From VAZQ01 sp963817135 (lineage in GTDB: Bacteria; Pseudomonadota; Alphaproteobacteria; Rhizobiales; Xanthobacteraceae): a DNA stretch of 64,000 bases. The position numbers and the translations under genes are program-made. Below the pieces are notes generated by a model, which searched no databases, was not told the DNA's origin, and worked only from the letters and a program-made list of their open reading frames with translations. Positions 1 through 6,890 of the stretch are shown here, piece after piece; within the stretch, counting starts at the first letter, position 1, and each line of letters begins with the position of its first letter. The stretch is taken from assembly GCA_963817135.1 (NCBI GenBank), contig CAWFNG010000006.1, positions 62,001 to 126,000 on the forward strand. Direction: 5' to 3'.

Positions 1-511
1 CGCCGAGGTAATCCTGCAGCGGAGGGCAATTGTCGTCGAAATTGATGAAGATGAAGCCGCCCCAGGTGTCCACCTTGATGGGAATAAGCCCGTATTTCGC
101 CCTAGCGAAGCCGTGCGTCTGCTCCATTTCCGGAGCGCCGCGCAGCGCGCCGGTCAGCTCGTAGGTCCAGCTGTGATAGGGACATGCGATGAGCTTGCAG
201 TTGCCGGAGCCCGAGAGGAGTTCGGAGCCGCGGTGGCGGCAGCTGTTGGCGAAGGCGCGGATTTTTCCCGTCGTGTCGCGCAGTACGATGACCGGCACGC
301 CGACGAAGGTGACGGTGAAATAGTCGCCGGGCTGCGGGATCTGATCGACGGTTCCGAGAAAATTCCACACCTTCCTGAAAATGCGATCGACCTCGCGGCG
401 GTAGAACGCAGGCGAGGTATAGCACCAGGCCGGCAGCGTTTCCGCGTCGAGCAACGGCCTGCGCACGGCTGCATAGTGACGGGGGTTGAACAATTCGGTG
501 TCGGCCAGCAT
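1..511 (-). CDS. Rieske [2Fe-2S] aromatic-ring-hydroxylating oxygenase, alpha subunit (N-terminal part, cut by window edge)
   Basis: The minus strand reads about 170 residues from ATG at 511 to the window edge with no stop. The Rieske cluster motif is clear: Cys91-x-His93 (CRHRG) and Cys110-x-x-His113 (CPYHSW), the pattern that ligates a [2Fe-2S] centre in ring-hydroxylating oxygenase large subunits. A segment like TWGGFIFINFD, typical of the family just before the catalytic domain, follows. The mononuclear-iron catalytic domain lies outside the window, so the substrate cannot be inferred. It is the last visible gene of a minus-strand run of metabolic genes, separated from its upstream neighbour by a palindromic repeat. 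The start is only moderately supported because the Shine-Dalgarno is weak. Confidence 0.9.
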   Translation of the reverse strand, partial: MLADTELFNPRHYAAVRRPLLDAETLPAWCYTSPAFYRREVDRIFRKVWNFLGTVDQIPQPGDYFTVTFVGVPVIVLRDTTGKIRAFANSCRHRGSELLSGSGNCKLIACPYHSWTYELTGALRGAPEMEQTHGFARAKYGLIPIKVDTWGGFIFINFDDNCPPLQDYLG

Positions 512-540
512 TGATGTAACTCTTGCAGCTGATATTTTTG

Positions 541-685
541 GCCGTCACCCTGAGGCGCTCGGCGCGAAGCGGCGAGCTTCGAAGGATACGGCCCGCACGG
601 CGGCCGTTCATCCTTCGAGGCCCGCGCTATAGCGCTGTGCAAAACTGCGACGCAACACAATGCGCGGGCACCTCAGGATGACGGC
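541..685. repeat. Long imperfect palindromic intergenic repeat, copy 1
   Basis: The element begins with CCGTCACCCTGAGGCGCTCG and ends with a near inverted copy, CACCTCAGGATGACGG. Internal inverted segments around CTTCGAAGGAT and ATCCTTCGAGG make a long fold-back. A related copy lies at 3338-3449 with the same outer arms and the same inner TTCGAAG/CTTCGAGG arms. Such elements are, as far as I know, common between genes in Bradyrhizobium-like genomes. It may act as a transcript-end hairpin or be a non-autonomous mobile repeat. Confidence 0.75.
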
Positions 686-690
686 GAGAG

Positions 691-768
691 TCAGTCGAAC
701 CATTTGTGATCCGGAAAGTAGCACACCCAATCGAACCCCTTCAATTGCGGGTCTTTAGCTTGCATCAT
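691..768 (-). CDS. Possible very small protein (25 residues), unknown
   Basis: ATG at 768 opens a 25-residue frame ending in TGA at 691-693. It begins right after the stop of the hydroxyacid dehydrogenase and is rich in Trp, Phe, Tyr and Cys (for example FDWVCYFPDHKWFD). The frame stays open further upstream inside the dehydrogenase 3' end, so it may instead be the tail of a decayed gene. No family is recognised and coding status is doubtful. Confidence 0.2.
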   Translation of the reverse strand: MMQAKDPQLKGFDWVCYFPDHKWFD

Positions 769-772
769 CACT

Positions 773-1774
773 TCAATATCCCAGCTGTGGGTCGACCCGG
801 TTCTTCAGGCGTCTGCCGGCAGCAAGGCGCGCGACATTCTCGAAAACGAGGTCGAGGGTGAGCGGGATATAGCGGTCGAGGTCGTCCGAGGAGCAATGGG
901 GAACGACAATCAGGTTCGGCGTTTGCCAGAGCGGTGAGGTCGCCGGCAGCGGCTCCTGTTCGAATACATCGAGAATGGCCCCGCTCAAGGCGCCGCTCGC
1001 AAGCCGCGCACAAAGCGCATTGTAGTCGACGAGCCCGGCGCGTCCGACATTGATCAGCCCGGCTCCGCGCTTGAGGGATGCGAGCATCTTTGCATCCACG
1101 ATGTGCCGGGTCGCGGGAGTGAGCGGCGCGGCAACAAAAACGAAGTCCGCTTGCTTGAGTGCCCTTGGCAGGTCACGCAGCCCGACCACCTCGTCGGCAT
1201 GGCGGTGCGGCCGCTTCTCTCGGCGAACCCCGATGACGCGCAAGCCAAGCCGCTTCGCGGCGCGCGCCGCAGCTCCTCCCATGTCGCCCAAACCGATGAC
1301 GACGGCGGTCTTGCCGCGGATGACCGGCGTAAAGAGCTGCGACCATTTCGCGCCCTGTTGGTTCTTCATGATTTCCGGGATGCGCGCGTTCAGCATCAAA
1401 AGAGCCATGGCGGCAAATTCCCCGGTCTTACTGCCGTGCACGCCGCTGTTGTTGGTGAGAGAAACTCCTTGCGGCAACCAGTCGAGCGGCAGCAAGGGTT
1501 CGATCCCGGCGCCGGTGATGTGGATGAATTTGAGGTTGGGGGCGGCGGCGGCGAGATTGCGCAGCGGAAAGCGCGGGTCGGTGGCGACGTCGATGGAGCT
1601 TACGAACACGGTCGCGGTCGCAAGCGGCGAGAGGTCCGCCAGGTCGGTTCCCAAACTGCTTGTGATGCGCTTGGGCACGCGGTTGCGTTTGCGCGCGGCG
1701 GCAATCAGGTCCGCCGTGATCTGGAAGACCTGCGGACGTTCGCGCCGCGTTTCGAAATGGACGTGTATCCTCAC
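773..1774 (-). CDS. D-2-hydroxyacid dehydrogenase (NAD-binding), 333 aa
   Basis: It belongs to the D-isomer-specific 2-hydroxyacid dehydrogenase family, cytoplasmic enzymes that interconvert 2-keto acids and D-2-hydroxyacids with NAD(P)H. The Rossmann glycine motif GLGDMG lies at residues 161-166. The catalytic set is visible: Arg245 in NVGRAG, Glu274 in FEQEPLP and His293 in VPHCSS. The length is normal. The start is a GTG 23 bases after the stop of the DUF1989 gene, so the two are probably co-transcribed. Substrate specificity (glyoxylate, hydroxypyruvate or another acid) cannot be told from the motifs. Its neighbours suggest a role in processing a breakdown product of the imported compound. 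Confidence 0.9.
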   Translation of the reverse strand: MRIHVHFETRRERPQVFQITADLIAAARKRNRVPKRITSSLGTDLADLSPLATATVFVSSIDVATDPRFPLRNLAAAAPNLKFIHITGAGIEPLLPLDWLPQGVSLTNNSGVHGSKTGEFAAMALLMLNARIPEIMKNQQGAKWSQLFTPVIRGKTAVVIGLGDMGGAAARAAKRLGLRVIGVRREKRPHRHADEVVGLRDLPRALKQADFVFVAAPLTPATRHIVDAKMLASLKRGAGLINVGRAGLVDYNALCARLASGALSGAILDVFEQEPLPATSPLWQTPNLIVVPHCSSDDLDRYIPLTLDLVFENVARLAAGRRLKNRVDPQLGY

Positions 1775-1797
1775 CGCAAGCGCTCGCGGACCTTTGC

Positions 1798-2406
1798 CTA
1801 TTCTGAAATGACGAGCCGGATGGACGTCGGATTGAAATCGTTGACGGGATTATTGATCTGCGGACAATTCGAGATGGCGACGATGGCGTTCATCTCCGCT
1901 TCCAGCTCGACATAGCTGCCGGGAAGCGAGTCCCCGCGCGCCATTACCGCCCGGCCGTCGCGCTCGACCGGAACGCGCATGAAAAAATTCACGTTGGGCA
2001 CGATATCGCGGCGCCCCATGCCGAATTTGCCGAGCGCTTTGAGAAAATTCTCACGACAGCCAGGACAATCGGCGACGCTATAGAGCATGCGGTTGCTCGG
2101 CGCGCTGCAGCAGCCGCCGATTGTATCGTGCGATCCGTAGCTGTCCTCGACAATCCGGAAAATCGGCCGCGCCAGGTCGGAGTACAGCGTGTGACCCTTG
2201 GTCAAGGAGATGGTGCCGGCAGCCTTGATGGTAGTTGGCGCGCTGTAGCGCTCTTCCTTGTCGTCGAGATTGTAACAGAGGAAATCGACCGCCTGGCGGC
2301 CCTCACAATCGATGATGCGCAAGCGCTGGCCGCGCTGCATCGTTCCGCCCCAGGCTTGCCTGGCCGGCACGATCTCATCCAGCAGGATTTTTTTCTCAGG
2401 CGCCAT
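1798..2406 (-). CDS. DUF1989 domain protein (urea carboxylase-associated family), about 202 aa
   Basis: The sequence matches the DUF1989 / urea-amidolyase-associated pattern: an early DCEGRQAVDFLCYN segment, then GCCSAPSNRMLYS and CPGCRENF with conserved Cys, and a C-terminal CPQINNPVNDFNP stretch. Family members accompany urea carboxylase or other amide and nitrogen catabolism genes, and the biochemical role is not settled. Translation probably starts at ATG 2406 (MAPEKK), overlapping the deacetylase stop by 11 bases. An in-frame ATG at 2418 is the alternative. Tight overlap with a deacetylase/allantoinase-like gene argues for one nitrogen-compound degradation operon. No urea carboxylase gene is visible. 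Confidence 0.85.
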   Translation of the reverse strand: MAPEKKILLDEIVPARQAWGGTMQRGQRLRIIDCEGRQAVDFLCYNLDDKEERYSAPTTIKAAGTISLTKGHTLYSDLARPIFRIVEDSYGSHDTIGGCCSAPSNRMLYSVADCPGCRENFLKALGKFGMGRRDIVPNVNFFMRVPVERDGRAVMARGDSLPGSYVELEAEMNAIVAISNCPQINNPVNDFNPTSIRLVISE

Positions 2407-3310
2407 GTGCCGTCGCATTCGGGTGGGCGGAGCGCCAATATTTCACGATCTCGGCAGGGCTCGCAATCCAGACGTCGGGAAAGCGCCTGATATGGTCGAT
2501 CAGCTCCTTGAGCATCAAGACGCGCGACGGACGGCCGCTTGCCTGGGGGTGCATGGTCAAGGTGAACAGCCCTCCATAGGCGTAAATGCCGCGGAATTCC
2601 TCCTGATAGAGTTCAAGCGCCTGGCGGCAGGACAAAATCGTCTTGCGTGCGCTGACATGGTAATAGAAATGGGCGAGGTCATCGAGAATCCAGTGGCCGG
2701 GCAAATTGATCATGCCGGTGGTCCGTCCGTCGATGACATGATAGTCCGGCAACAGCGTATCCATGAGATCGCCGGTATATTCGAACCCATGCTTTTCCAG
2801 GAGCGGAACGGTGTGGGGGCTGAATTCCCAGAACGGCGAACGGTAGGCACGCGGGCGTCGCCCGGTGATGCGGGTGAGCACCTCGATCCCTTTCAGCAAA
2901 GCCTCTTCTTCCTGTGCCGCACTGATGAAGGTGCCGGGCGGCTCATGCAGGTAGCCATGGTGCTCGATGTCATGGCCGCGCCGCAGGATTTCGTCGATGG
3001 TTCGGCCGTACTTCTCCGCCACCCAGCCCGGCACGAAAAAGGTGGTCTTGATGGCGTAGCTATCGAGCAGGTCGAGCAGCATGGGCACGCCCACCTTCGA
3101 TTCGAATTGGCCCATGGAATGCGCGACCGGATCGCGGGAGCCCCTGAAGATCCAGGTCACCTCGGCATCGAGATCGAAGGTAAGCAGGCAGACGCAGCGA
3201 ATCCCGGAAGGCCACGGCCGCACGACCGGATCGGGCAATCCGGCGCGATGATCTTTTTTCCGGCGCGATGCTCGTGCGAGCGTTTTCTGGACTCGTTTGC
3301 GGCCGGCCAT
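2396..3310 (-). CDS. Polysaccharide deacetylase-fold hydrolase, allantoinase/PuuE-like, 304 aa
   Basis: A NodB-homology metal hydrolase. Motif 1 LTFDLDAE places metal and base Asp at about residues 46 and 48. Motif 2 is HHGYLHE with His118 and His122, and the RSPFWEFS segment starts at Arg157. The C-terminal TMHP motif carries another conserved His. There is no signal peptide, and the length and motif style fit the cytoplasmic PuuE/allantoinase-like branch rather than a secreted chitin deacetylase. The next gene overlaps its end and is DUF1989, often linked to urea or purine nitrogen metabolism. The likely reaction is hydrolysis of a small C-N bond. The basic first 20 residues are poorly conserved, so the true start may be further in. 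Confidence 0.85.
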   Translation of the reverse strand: MAGRKRVQKTLARASRRKKDHRAGLPDPVVRPWPSGIRCVCLLTFDLDAEVTWIFRGSRDPVAHSMGQFESKVGVPMLLDLLDSYAIKTTFFVPGWVAEKYGRTIDEILRRGHDIEHHGYLHEPPGTFISAAQEEEALLKGIEVLTRITGRRPRAYRSPFWEFSPHTVPLLEKHGFEYTGDLMDTLLPDYHVIDGRTTGMINLPGHWILDDLAHFYYHVSARKTILSCRQALELYQEEFRGIYAYGGLFTLTMHPQASGRPSRVLMLKELIDHIRRFPDVWIASPAEIVKYWRSAHPNATAHGA

Positions 3311-3337
3311 CAGCGTGGTTCCAAAGCTTTCCTCTAA

Positions 3338-3449
3338 CCGTCACTCTGAGGTGCTCGGCGCGCAGCGACGAGCCTCGAAGAGCGACGGCCCGGGCCGTGC
3401 GTCCTTCGAGGCTCGCTCGCTACGCTTGCTCGCACCTCAGGACGACGGT
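3338..3449. repeat. Long imperfect palindromic intergenic repeat, copy 2
   Basis: This has the same architecture as 541-685: left arm CCGTCACTCTGAGGTGCTCG, right arm CGCACCTCAGGACGACGG, and inner arms GAGCCTCGAAG and CCTTCGAGGCTCG. It separates the binding-protein gene from the deacetylase gene in the same transcription direction, so it could form a processing or attenuation hairpin inside the transcript. The two copies differ in the centre, as expected for an old dispersed family. Confidence 0.75.
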
Positions 3450-3477
3450 TTGAGGGATTTCATTGTGGCTAACAATT

Positions 3478-4458
3478 CTATTTTGCGTCTTTCAAAAGAT
3501 CGTCCAGGTTCACCTTGGCGGAAATGACATTATAGGTGCTCAAGAGATCGTTGAGCGTCTCCCATTTCTTCTTGTCGAGAGCGCCCAATCCGGATTTCTC
3601 GGTCGCTGCGCTGCGCGTTGCCGGAATGGTGGCCTGCCATTTCGCCGTCTCGATCTCGCCTTTGAGTTCGGGCACCGCCTTGGTGATGATGGTGACGGCC
3701 TCGGCAGGATTGCCGAGCGAGAACTCGATTCCTTTGATGGTTGCGTCTCTGAAAGCCTTCACCAGCTGCGGCTTTTGCTTCGCCAGTTCTTCGTTGGTGA
3801 TGATGGCATAGCCCGGCGTATCGAACCCCAGGGAGGCCATGGTCCACTGCCGCAGTTTCAATTCGGGATGCTCGATCTTCCAGGCGACGAGTTCGTTGTT
3901 ATAAACGGTCACCTCGGCGTCGATTTTCCCGCTCAGCACCAATGGCAGATCGGTTCCCGAGCGAACCGTGACCGGCTTGATGTCGTCCATGGTCAGCCCA
4001 TTCTTCTTGAGCCAGGCCTGGAGGAAGATCGTGGTCGTGCTGCCGGTGTACACCCCGACGTTGCGGTCCTTCAGCTGCGAGGGCGCGGCGATGCCGGAGC
4101 TCTCTGTCGCAAACAGAGCAACCCCGTTGTCCTGCTGCAGGTTGGCAAGGGCGACGATGGGGACGCCCTGCGCGCGGGTGGTAACCACGGCGGCAGCATC
4201 GGCAATTCCAAATTCTTCCTTGCCGCTGCCGACCGTCATGGCGGCGAACGAGGATCCGCGGCCCGGCAAGATCGCAACATCGAGCCCGCCTTGGCTGTAA
4301 TACCCTTTCTCCTTGGCGACATAGATCGGGATGTGCGCGGCAAACGGGGTGAATGAAAGCCGCACCGATACGCTATCCGCAGCCTTGGCCTCCATGCCAA
4401 GCAGCAGCCCTAGCGCGATCAGCGTCCATGCTGCGCGTTGTGCAATTAACATCGACAT
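3478..4458 (-). CDS. ABC transporter periplasmic substrate-binding protein, NMT1/SsuA type, 326 aa
   Basis: The N-terminus has a Sec signal peptide (hydrophobic LIALGLLLGM, cleavage near AKA-AD). The mature protein follows the SsuA/TauA/THI5-like pattern: VRLSFTPFAAHIPIYVAKEKGYY, a GIADAAAVV segment, and a central LKDRNVGVYTGS hinge region. Such proteins deliver sulfonates, taurine, nitrate or pyrimidine-like compounds to an ABC importer. A GAGGAG ribosome site precedes ATG 4458. It follows its permease and ATPase in the same direction. The ligand is unknown, but the downstream nitrogen and ring-oxidation genes suggest a nitrogen-containing or aromatic solute. Confidence 0.92.
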   Translation of the reverse strand: MSMLIAQRAAWTLIALGLLLGMEAKAADSVSVRLSFTPFAAHIPIYVAKEKGYYSQGGLDVAILPGRGSSFAAMTVGSGKEEFGIADAAAVVTTRAQGVPIVALANLQQDNGVALFATESSGIAAPSQLKDRNVGVYTGSTTTIFLQAWLKKNGLTMDDIKPVTVRSGTDLPLVLSGKIDAEVTVYNNELVAWKIEHPELKLRQWTMASLGFDTPGYAIITNEELAKQKPQLVKAFRDATIKGIEFSLGNPAEAVTIITKAVPELKGEIETAKWQATIPATRSAATEKSGLGALDKKKWETLNDLLSTYNVISAKVNLDDLLKDAK

Positions 4459-4485
4459 CGAAGCGACTCCTCTTTGCGGTATATC

Positions 4486-5271
4486 CTACTGCTCGTTTGC
4501 GAGGCCGAGATAGGCAAATCGTCGGCGCAGGACGAGCATCTCGATAATGGAGACCAGTGCGAACAGGGTGAGACTGAGCGCTGCCATGAGCAGAACGGCG
4601 ACGAATACCAGCGGCGTATTCACATTGCCTACGGCAATAAGCACCACATAGCCAAGCCCGGAATCCGCCTGCATGAATTCAGCGACAACGGCGCCGATGA
4701 CCGCCAATGGAACGGCGACCTTCAGGCCGGCAAAGATGTAAGGAACCGCGTTGGGCAAGCGGACCTTGCGCAACACGGTCCAGGGGCTCGCAGACAACGT
4801 TTCCATGAGCTGATTGAGCCTTGTGTCCACGCTCTTCATTCCGCGCACGGCATTCACGATCATCGGGAAGAACGAGATCACAATGGCGATGAAAACGCGC
4901 GACGCCATGCCGGCGCCGAACCAGATCACGAAAATCGGTGCCAAGGCCATTTTCGGAATGCTTTGGTCGATGACAAGGAGCGGCATCAGAATTCGCTCGA
5001 TCAGCCGCGAGCGGACCATGACAATCGCAAGGGCAATACCGGCGAGCGATCCGATGATCAGCCCGGCCACGGCACCCGTCCCGGTGGCGACGATGTGCCT
5101 GACCAGCATCGGCGCGTCCTTGACGAAGGCGAACCAGATCGTGACCGGCGACGGCAACAGCCAGGCCGGGACATTGAACAAAGTTACCAGCAGCTGCCAT
5201 ACGCCCAGGAATCCAACGACCGTGACAACCGAAATGCTGTTGCGCTGCGCACTATCGAGGAGCGAATTCAT
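4486..5271 (-). CDS. ABC transporter permease, SsuC/TauC type, about 261 aa
   Basis: Several hydrophobic helices surround the binding-protein-dependent transport EAA loop (about 40 residues with PFFPMIVNAVRGM and the later MAT-domain helices). This is the inner-membrane channel subunit of the importer encoded with 3478-4458 and 5268-6098. The start is ATG 5271, which overlaps the ATPase stop in an ATGA junction and implies translational coupling. A longer in-frame extension upstream is only the antisense-like tail of the ATPase gene. Confidence 0.92.
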   Translation of the reverse strand: MNSLLDSAQRNSISVVTVVGFLGVWQLLVTLFNVPAWLLPSPVTIWFAFVKDAPMLVRHIVATGTGAVAGLIIGSLAGIALAIVMVRSRLIERILMPLLVIDQSIPKMALAPIFVIWFGAGMASRVFIAIVISFFPMIVNAVRGMKSVDTRLNQLMETLSASPWTVLRKVRLPNAVPYIFAGLKVAVPLAVIGAVVAEFMQADSGLGYVVLIAVGNVNTPLVFVAVLLMAALSLTLFALVSIIEMLVLRRRFAYLGLANEQ

Positions 5272-6098
5272 GCCGCCTCCAACAGCTCGCGCAGACGCCG
5301 CGCGGTCGACAGGAATTCGGGAGAGTCGCGCATCACCAGTGTCCGTGGCCGCGGCAGCGGGTTGTCGATGACAGCCCGAATGCGGCCGGGACGCGGCGTC
5401 ATTACCACGACCCGGTCGGAAAGAAATGCCGCCTCGCTGATGCTGTGGGTCACGAAGATCACCGTCTTCTGCCGGTGCTGCCAAATTCGCAGCAGTTCAA
5501 TGGACATCTGATCGCGGGTGATGGCGTCGAGCGCGCCGAACGGTTCATCCATGAGCAGAATTTGCGGATCGAAGGAGAGCGCCCGCGCAATTCCGAGGCG
5601 CTGACGCATGCCGCCGGACAGTTCATGCGGGAAGCGGGTCTCGAAGCCATGCAATTGGACGAGTTCTATTACCGATCTGATCTTATCCGGTCGCTCGATT
5701 TTAGGGATGTTGAGCACTTCCAGCGGCAGCTCGACATTTTCCCAGACTGTCCGCCACGGCAGCAGCACCGCATCCTGAAAGATCATGCCGATATCATGGC
5801 CGCGGCGCGCTCTCGCTATCGAGCGCCCGTCGATGGTGATCTCGCCCGCAGTCGGCGTGAGCAAACCCGCCGTCAAGGCGAGAATGGTGGATTTGCCACA
5901 CCCGCTCGGCCCGATGATGCAAAGAAATTCCTTGGCTCTGACAGCGATCGAAATCTTCTCCAGCGCAAACACGTGACCCTGCCGCGACTGAAAAATCTGC
6001 GTGACGTCGCGCAGCCTGATCGCCGCCGGCTGCTCGTCGGTCGTGTCATCACCGTGCAGGCGAACAACCTTGTCGGGCAATGCCGGGTGCATGGTCAT
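5268..6098 (-). CDS. ABC transporter ATP-binding protein, SsuB/TauB type, about 276 aa
   Basis: All nucleotide-binding motifs are present: Walker A GPSGCGKST, Q-loop FQDAVLLPW, signature LSGGMRQR, Walker B ILLMDEP and the switch His in VTHSISEA. It energises the importer formed with the next two genes and is the first gene of the minus-strand operon. ATG 6098 (MTMHPAL) or 6092 is chosen because upstream codons translate a repeat element with no family likeness. The start codon lies only three bases from that repeat and no good Shine-Dalgarno is visible, so initiation may be weak or the start misplaced. Confidence 0.9.
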   Translation of the reverse strand: MTMHPALPDKVVRLHGDDTTDEQPAAIRLRDVTQIFQSRQGHVFALEKISIAVRAKEFLCIIGPSGCGKSTILALTAGLLTPTAGEITIDGRSIARARRGHDIGMIFQDAVLLPWRTVWENVELPLEVLNIPKIERPDKIRSVIELVQLHGFETRFPHELSGGMRQRLGIARALSFDPQILLMDEPFGALDAITRDQMSIELLRIWQHRQKTVIFVTHSISEAAFLSDRVVVMTPRPGRIRAVIDNPLPRPRTLVMRDSPEFLSTARRLRELLEAA

Positions 6099-6101
6099 GT
6101 A

Positions 6102-6240
6102 GAGTAGGATGGCAAAAGGCGCCGTGCACGGCCTTTCCGCTGGGCAAATTCGTGCGGCGCCATAAGGGCATATTAACGCCCGTCTTCGCGGGCTATGCCC
6201 ACGCGGATTCGTTTGAGTAGACGAATTGCCCACCCTACTC
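6102..6240. repeat. Palindromic GTAGGGTGGGC-type intergenic element
   Basis: The ends form a terminal inverted repeat: GAGTAGGATGG at 6102-6112 against CCACCCTACTC at 6230-6240. The interior is full of short inverted segments (GGCGCCGTGCACGGCC, GCCCGTCTTCGCGGGC). It resembles the GGTAGGGTGGGCAAAGGCGC repeats found between genes in many rhizobial genomes. It fills most of the divergent gap between the ABC ATPase and the RidA-family gene, so it probably displaced or became part of their promoter region. Confidence 0.6.
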
Positions 6241-6346
6241 CAGTATATCGAAGCACCTTCCGACACCAGTTTAGGCCGCTGACACTGCGGGACACGGCGG
6301 CGCCGCGGAGACGCATTTATGAAAAACGGAGAAAAGGAATAACGTG

Positions 6347-6754
6347 ATGGTCGCAATCCAGATGTCCAATCCGGATGGTCTTCACCACCCGCTCGGTCCC
6401 TATTGTCAGGTGAGCCGCGTGAAAGCCTCCGAATTCGTCTTCATTGCCGGCCAGACCGCGGTCGGCAAGGACGGCAAGGTCGTCGGGGTTGGCGACCTCG
6501 AGGCCCAATGCCGGCAGGTCTTTTCGAATATCGAGATAGCGCTGCACTCGGTCGGCGCCGGGTGGACCAACGTCGTCCACTTTACCAATTACCTGGTAAA
6601 CCGCGAGGACCAGCCGCGGTTTGTGAAATACCGGCTCGGTGTCTTTCCGCGCATGTTTCCGAGTGGCGCCTATCCGCCCAACACGATCCTGTTCATCGAC
6701 AAGCTCCTGAACAAAGACTTCCTGGTGGAAGTACAGGCAATCGCCGCTATCTGA
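6347..6754 (+). CDS. RidA/YjgF/UK114-family protein, about 135 aa
   Basis: A small cytoplasmic trimeric-family protein. The typical core is present: FVFIAGQTAVGKDGKVVG, CRQVFSNIEIALHSVG, and a VEVQAIAAI C-terminus. RidA proteins hydrolyse reactive enamines and imines from pyridoxal-phosphate enzymes. At the position where active RidA carries the key Arg of the PARS motif, this protein reads YPPNTI, so it may belong to a non-canonical subgroup with another activity. A GGAGAAAAGGA ribosome site precedes ATG 6347, and a GTG three bases upstream is less likely. It is divergent from the importer operon and may serve the same nitrogen-compound pathway. Confidence 0.9.
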   Translation: MVAIQMSNPDGLHHPLGPYCQVSRVKASEFVFIAGQTAVGKDGKVVGVGDLEAQCRQVFSNIEIALHSVGAGWTNVVHFTNYLVNREDQPRFVKYRLGVFPRMFPSGAYPPNTILFIDKLLNKDFLVEVQAIAAI

Positions 6755-6890
6755 GGAACATGCCAAATTTTTAAAGAGGCGACAGGCCGCGCGGGCATTC
6801 GCGGTTTTGAGATTCACAACTAAGTAAGACCTCGGTGGGCCGTTGGACCGGTAGATCTCCTCGGCTTGGTTGCTCGGAGGATACACGACT

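Noticed and set aside
4474..5511. A 345-codon plus-strand frame
   Set aside because: Antisense to the permease gene; charged low-complexity product with no family likeness.
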